A DNA stretch of 64,000 nt. Source: Ischnura elegans (Eukaryota > Arthropoda > Insecta > Odonata > Coenagrionidae). The notes beneath the pieces were generated by a model. It ran no database searches and had not been told where the DNA came from. It saw only the letters and a program-made list of their open reading frames with translations. A program made the position numbers and the translations under genes. The DNA is taken from positions 76,143,243-76,207,242 of the forward strand of contig NC_060248.1 of the NCBI RefSeq assembly GCF_921293095.1, written 5' to 3'. How positions within the stretch are numbered: position 1 is the first letter of the stretch; each line of letters opens with the position of its first letter. Positions 59,473 through 64,000 of this stretch are shown piece by piece.

Positions 59473-62400
59473 ACATCGTGTTTTGTTTTCTTTTCTCTCT
59501 CCTCCTTACCCACGTATTTTTAAAACTAAAAACCACTATGATCAGGTTTTAATTGATATTATGCCCGCTATGAAAATATCGATCAGAAATGTGAACAAAA
59601 TATGGCCAATCTTCGAATTCATAGGTACGAAAATTTTGCAGTAAACGCTATGATCATCACCTTTATATCGCATTCACCGTTCTATGATATCATGGAAACT
59701 TTTACCCAATTGTACACTCATCTGTGTCAATTTTTCGGAGACTTATTCTAAGTGTGACTCTACGTATTTTACTGAAGCAGGCTTTATTAGAATTTTGTCT
59801 ATTTTAATGGCATTTGGCCCTTAAGGTTTATAGAGTGATACTACAGGGAATTTTAATGGCCTGTTTTGAAGTAAAATATTTCAGGGTGTGAAAATTGCTG
59901 CAATAGAGTACCTTAATAGTTGGAAATGGCAAACCTCAGCTCATTTTAAAGTGCTTTATTGCGTTTTCTTCGGCAATGATGGTCTTTACTATCCCATAGG
60001 TTTTTCATCCTTTCACTTTATGACTTAATCAACCATGGCAAATATTTTTACTCTGAATATTATCATAGCTATTGTCAAAAAATTTATAACGCCTCTTATA
60101 TGCAATAGTTCCTTTTACTCCATTCAGCTAAGGGATCAGTTATTTTGAGAAAAATAGGTATTAGTTGTTACACTGCAATGTAAAGGAAAACATTTTAACT
60201 GGTATAGGTATTGACGATCTTCAAATATCAGTTTTAATCAAAGTATTAATTTCCCACTATCCCGTAACTCACAATCTTTTAATTTTTTATCAAATGTAAG
60301 AAGTTGCTGTATGTAAAATTAGAAAATATTTTGATTTTAACTTAAAAACTTAAGAATCGTGTAAAGGATTGAAACAAAGATTGTTTTAGGAGAAAAAAGC
60401 AGTAAATAAAGGGATTATTCTGCGTTTTGAGTAATAATGGATTTATGTTGCTAAGCACTGCTTGCTTATTAATGTCATGTTGATACATGTTCTTCTGTTA
60501 CCGTTTGATACTTTGTACCCAATGCTTGCCATCAATTTAAAACATGATGCCCCTGTATTTTTAAGGACGAATTATTGAGTTGTCTTTTAAGAGAAAGTCT
60601 CAATAATAGGCTAGATTTTCTCTTTTAAGCATTCTACCATATTGTTTATGCTTTCTGCAATTTTTTTCAGAATTACCTTTTGCGTAGCCGATCCGAGTAT
60701 GTTCATTATTGACCATGTGATTTATAAAGTGTTACTTCATTCAAATATCCTTGGTAAATTTAGTTGTTGTGAAAATTGGTTTGTAATTTGACGTTCAAAT
60801 TGGCAAGCTATCACCAATAATTGAATTTTGTATGTACGCACCTAATGCTCTACTATTGAATACTGTTTTTTGCTCAACTTATGCTGGTTTTCAAAGGTAT
60901 CTCCTTCTTAAATCGATTTAACTACACATTACCACCAAGGAGAGCAATGAACTATAAAACGCGAAAATGGGAAAAATATCGTTAATGGAACTTCAAAAGG
61001 GGGTAAATTATGCGCTGAGTAGAATTGTTAATGTCACTGTAATGTTTGATTTCATTCAATGTTATATCAATGTTCTGCTAAGTAATGGGCTACACCGGTT
61101 TTGCTGTTTCGTTTCATAGTTTTATCATTATTTGAAGAGAATAATTGGTCCAAATCGAATGATTTTTATCCAGTTACTGATTAATTGATGGATTTATAAT
61201 ACCTGACTGATTAGATGTATTTACTTCAATACTTTTTAATCGACTGGTAAAATGCTCATTTTTCCTAGGACTGAAATGCCGTTACGGCATTACCTTAATT
61301 AAAGTTATTGAGTCATGGACGTTCAGCCGATATCAAGCCTGTAATGCATGCTGTACAAGTTATAAGGTTTCTTTATATTTCGATTGTCGCAATAGCTTAG
61401 CAGTTCTGTTGCCCTGTTTGTGTCGTTCTTTCCTCTCTTCTTCTCAGGCTCTTCACTCCCCACACAGTCATACTTACAATTTGCGTCCATTGGAATTCTA
61501 TTTTTGGAGAGTTTATTCGAGTTCATTAACTAATGCATCCATCTATTAAGTGTGCAAATTTATTAAATTGGAATTTTACGGTCTCCGATAAAAAATGTTA
61601 TTTGGCCATTACGGAAAAGAAGCAGGGGGTTTGGATGCTAAGAGAAAAGTCAGATTACCAAAACATGATCTATCAAATAATAACAAGAGACCAGTTAATA
61701 AATCTTACAGGTATTTGAGGCTTGAAATCGCCCACCCCTGAGTAAAAATTAAATTCTTGCATGTACAGAGTGGATGAATTTCTATAAAATGTATCAACTC
61801 CGTACATACCTCACATTTTTGCTATGGCATCGTATTTGATATGCAGTAATCATTTCAGTTTCATTAGGAAAACAAATGAAACATTTAACTGTTCTGGCGG
61901 TTTTAATTCATGTTGATGGAAAATGGATTTGTTGAGGGGAAATACTTTATTTTAATCTACGAATGCGAATAGGTAAATTCATACTTCTCATTAAGCCCAG
62001 TGTTACTAATTTCTTTCATTTTTTTTTGCGATTAAGGATTTATTTTACTTTATTACATGAAAGTTTTGTAATATTCACACTCTAAATCCTAGGATTATTC
62101 ATCAGGTCTTTGTTGAAAGTTCTGTTTAATATTCACGAATATTTTATCAAATGCATATTTTGTTGCTGATGGCCATTTGCCATCTCATCATCTGCATAAG
62201 GAGGTACCTACGCAATTCTTGTTCTGTCCCTTGTTGCACGACAGAGAGCTATATTAAAATTATAGTACTTATCGCTTAAGATATTATTTTATGTTATTAA
62301 GATGCTTCGTATCGAAAAAATTTTCTATTATTGGCAAATTGTATTTTTGAGGCAATATTTTTCTTCCATTAGGGAGAACTGCTCATCGCTAATCAATATA

Positions 62401-63905
62401 TTGATTTAATGCCGTCATATATCAAGTGGTCATGAAATTCCCCTTTTGTACGAATGCATTTTGTAACCAGTCTACTTAATTGGTGCAGAGTACCTTATCG
62501 AATGATTGATGGAGGTCTATTTGAAATGAAGTATCGGAAATAGCTTTTTCAAATTCTTGTAGATGCTTTCTTTGCAAGGTTGCTCGTTTTCGAAGTCATG
62601 AAATTCAGTAAATTTAAAAGTGGCTCGTTTGCTAACTTTTTCTATTCTTTGTCCGTTCTAGTTTTGTACTTAGTTGTTTTTAGCAATAAATAGTCTAGCG
62701 TACTTCATTCATAAAATCGGGAATAGGAAGCTCTTAATGGAAATAAAATTCTGGTGTAGATGATTTTGAATCTAGGTTTAATGTATTTACATAGTACACC
62801 TATAGGAGAAATTTAAGTCGCATAATGTGTCTCGCCAATTTCGGTTTGTATACATTTGTACAAAATGGTTGAATATTTGCTCATCGAAAAAGAAAACCGC
62901 CGTGAATTGCAGCAGATCTTTAATCGAAGCGGTATCATTCTTATTTATTACTTTTCCTTGTAAATGTAGAAGCCAAAAAATTATTATCTGTGTCAAGAAG
63001 ACTTCCGTGTCTTATTTTCCGAGCTATTTTGTGCGTACATATTTTTGGGTAATTACGTATGAAAAAGGCTATTGTATATCATACAGATAGTTCATTACCT
63101 GGGTTCGAAAATTTTCCTTTAACTTACTGATCATAGCATTCTCTTTTATTCCTTTATTCAACTTCCTCTCTTTTCATTCTTTCGAGTCGGTTTTTACCGT
63201 CGACACTAATGATGCCCCTCGTCTCCTTTTCTGAATTGGTTCACTATGTGAAAAATAAATCTTCTAGTAATAAAGGGAGTGAAAGACTCTCCTTTGCCGT
63301 TTGTTGTTAATTGAAGTGTCTCTATCTTGCGGAAATTTCCTCGTGTGAGATTTTCTATTGAATGTATATGCCCCGTAGTGAACTGTGATTCCTTTTGAGC
63401 TCCAATTGATGGCAACGGTCAGGGTTAAGGGTGAGATTCGGTAAATATTTACCCAGACGTTGCGACCTTCTTCCCTCGCCTGTCTTCTCACGCTCGACCT
63501 TACAGTTGGCTGGAGGCAACCTCCTCTAACGTGCTCGGAGATAATTGCTGTTTTACACACAGGCATATATACGTGTCTCGTAACGCCTGGGTGAGGGGCT
63601 AGGAGATTACTGAGATTTGCTCGGGGTGAGGAGCATGGCAGGAGTGCTCCGTCATGAATATGTCCGGAGAATATGTCTCTTCTTCTCTATAGAATTATAA
63701 ATTCTCTCTCCTTCCTTGAATTAATGTTCAAACATTTTCTCAACTCTTGAATCTAATATTATATTCGATTTAATTTAAGGTGCGATCACCCTTGAATTTG
63801 TTGCGAGCAATTTCTCATGATTAACTTACCTTTACTGTTTTCTCTATATCTGTTACCAAGGCTTTAGGGACCGGGGAGGGAGGGTGAAGTGATTCAAATG
63901 CCTCT
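59473..63905 (+). other. Receptor intron, no further exon recognised
   Basis: AT-rich DNA. I looked for an acceptor followed in phase by a sequence like the family's tail (aromatic and basic, with a Cys cluster) and found none; a good acceptor near 60670 leads to unrelated residues. No transposon ends recognised before 63905. The 3' exon or exons should lie beyond the window. Confidence 0.5.
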
Positions 63906-64000
63906 TTAACCCTTCCGCGACGGTGGGGGGTAACTTAGTTACCCCAAATTATGTTACTGTTGTACAATTTTATTATTTTGTCCCTTTCATATTTTTTTGT
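63906..64000. mobile_element. Possible left end of a piggyBac-type element, cut by the window edge
   Basis: TTAA (63906-63909) followed at once by CCCTTCCGCGACGG, then a palindrome GGGGTAACT.AGTTACCCC (63927-63945, 9-bp arms). TTAA plus CCCTT and a nearby GGGGT..ACCCC palindrome is the common layout of insect piggyBac-like MITE ends. The other end is not in the window, so this cannot be confirmed here. Confidence 0.4.

Noticed and set aside
58033..59536. Long antisense open frames (58033-58605 and 58658-59536) over the receptor exon
   Set aside because: They are stop-free only because the exon is GC-rich. They have low-complexity Pro/Arg/Gly composition and no domain.
60660..60790. Acceptor-like T-run and AG at about 60670 as the next receptor exon
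   Set aside because: In the required phase the translation does not resemble the conserved tail and runs about 40 codons into a stop with no Cys cluster.

Overview
This is a stretch of a large, AT-rich, transposon-filled animal nuclear genome, almost certainly an insect or another arthropod. One strongly supported host gene is present. It is the main coding exon of an insect D1-like dopamine receptor of the Dop1R2 (DAMB, DopR2, DOP2) type, at 57905-59466 on the + strand. The GT splice donor at 59467 sits just after the cytoplasmic end of TM7, so the rest of the tail is spliced on from an exon that I did not find in the remaining 4.5 kb. The exon is very GC-rich and the flanks are AT-rich.

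Almost everything else is non-coding DNA with transposable-element debris. From left to right: a frameshifted Helitron helicase C-terminus (2-1086) broken by a hAT-type MITE with an 8-bp target duplication; a probable Tc1/mariner-like MITE (1101-1479); a MITE with TTA target duplication that carries a second, hAT-type MITE nested inside it (7895-8404); a tRNA-like SINE head (about 9590); a Penelope-like GIY-YIG endonuclease relic (12250-12639) followed by three diverged tandem copies of an unknown unit (12678-13890); diverged repeats near 17.9-18.5 kb; a nearly perfect 181-bp palindrome built from two head-to-head hammerhead-ribozyme-like modules (19563-19743); a further hammerhead-like core at 23979-24015; a 375-bp fold-back (26725-27099); and two C-terminal reverse-transcriptase relics of non-LTR retrotransposons (31596-31860, 46321-46890).

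Further right lie a 565-bp unit with perfect 21-bp inverted ends and coding-like but unidentified open frames (35274-35838), a fold-back MITE (45935-46164), SINE heads on the minus strand (about 40.2 kb) and as an inverted pair (49998-50173), a hAT-like non-autonomous element (50271-50931), a third hammerhead-like relic (53572-53616), and, at the extreme right edge, what looks like the end of a piggyBac-type element.

Three GC-rich, CpG-rich patches (about 23.2-23.7, 51.2-51.5 and 53.9-54.2 kb) could be promoters or non-coding first exons. The last two lie 3.7-6.7 kb upstream of the receptor exon and are the best candidates for its 5' end. No true tRNA, rRNA, CRISPR or bacterial-style operon is visible. 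I found no clearly new multi-gene system. The most interesting material is the hammerhead-like palindrome, the unit with 21-bp ends at 35.3-35.8 kb, and the nested-insertion chronology at the left end.
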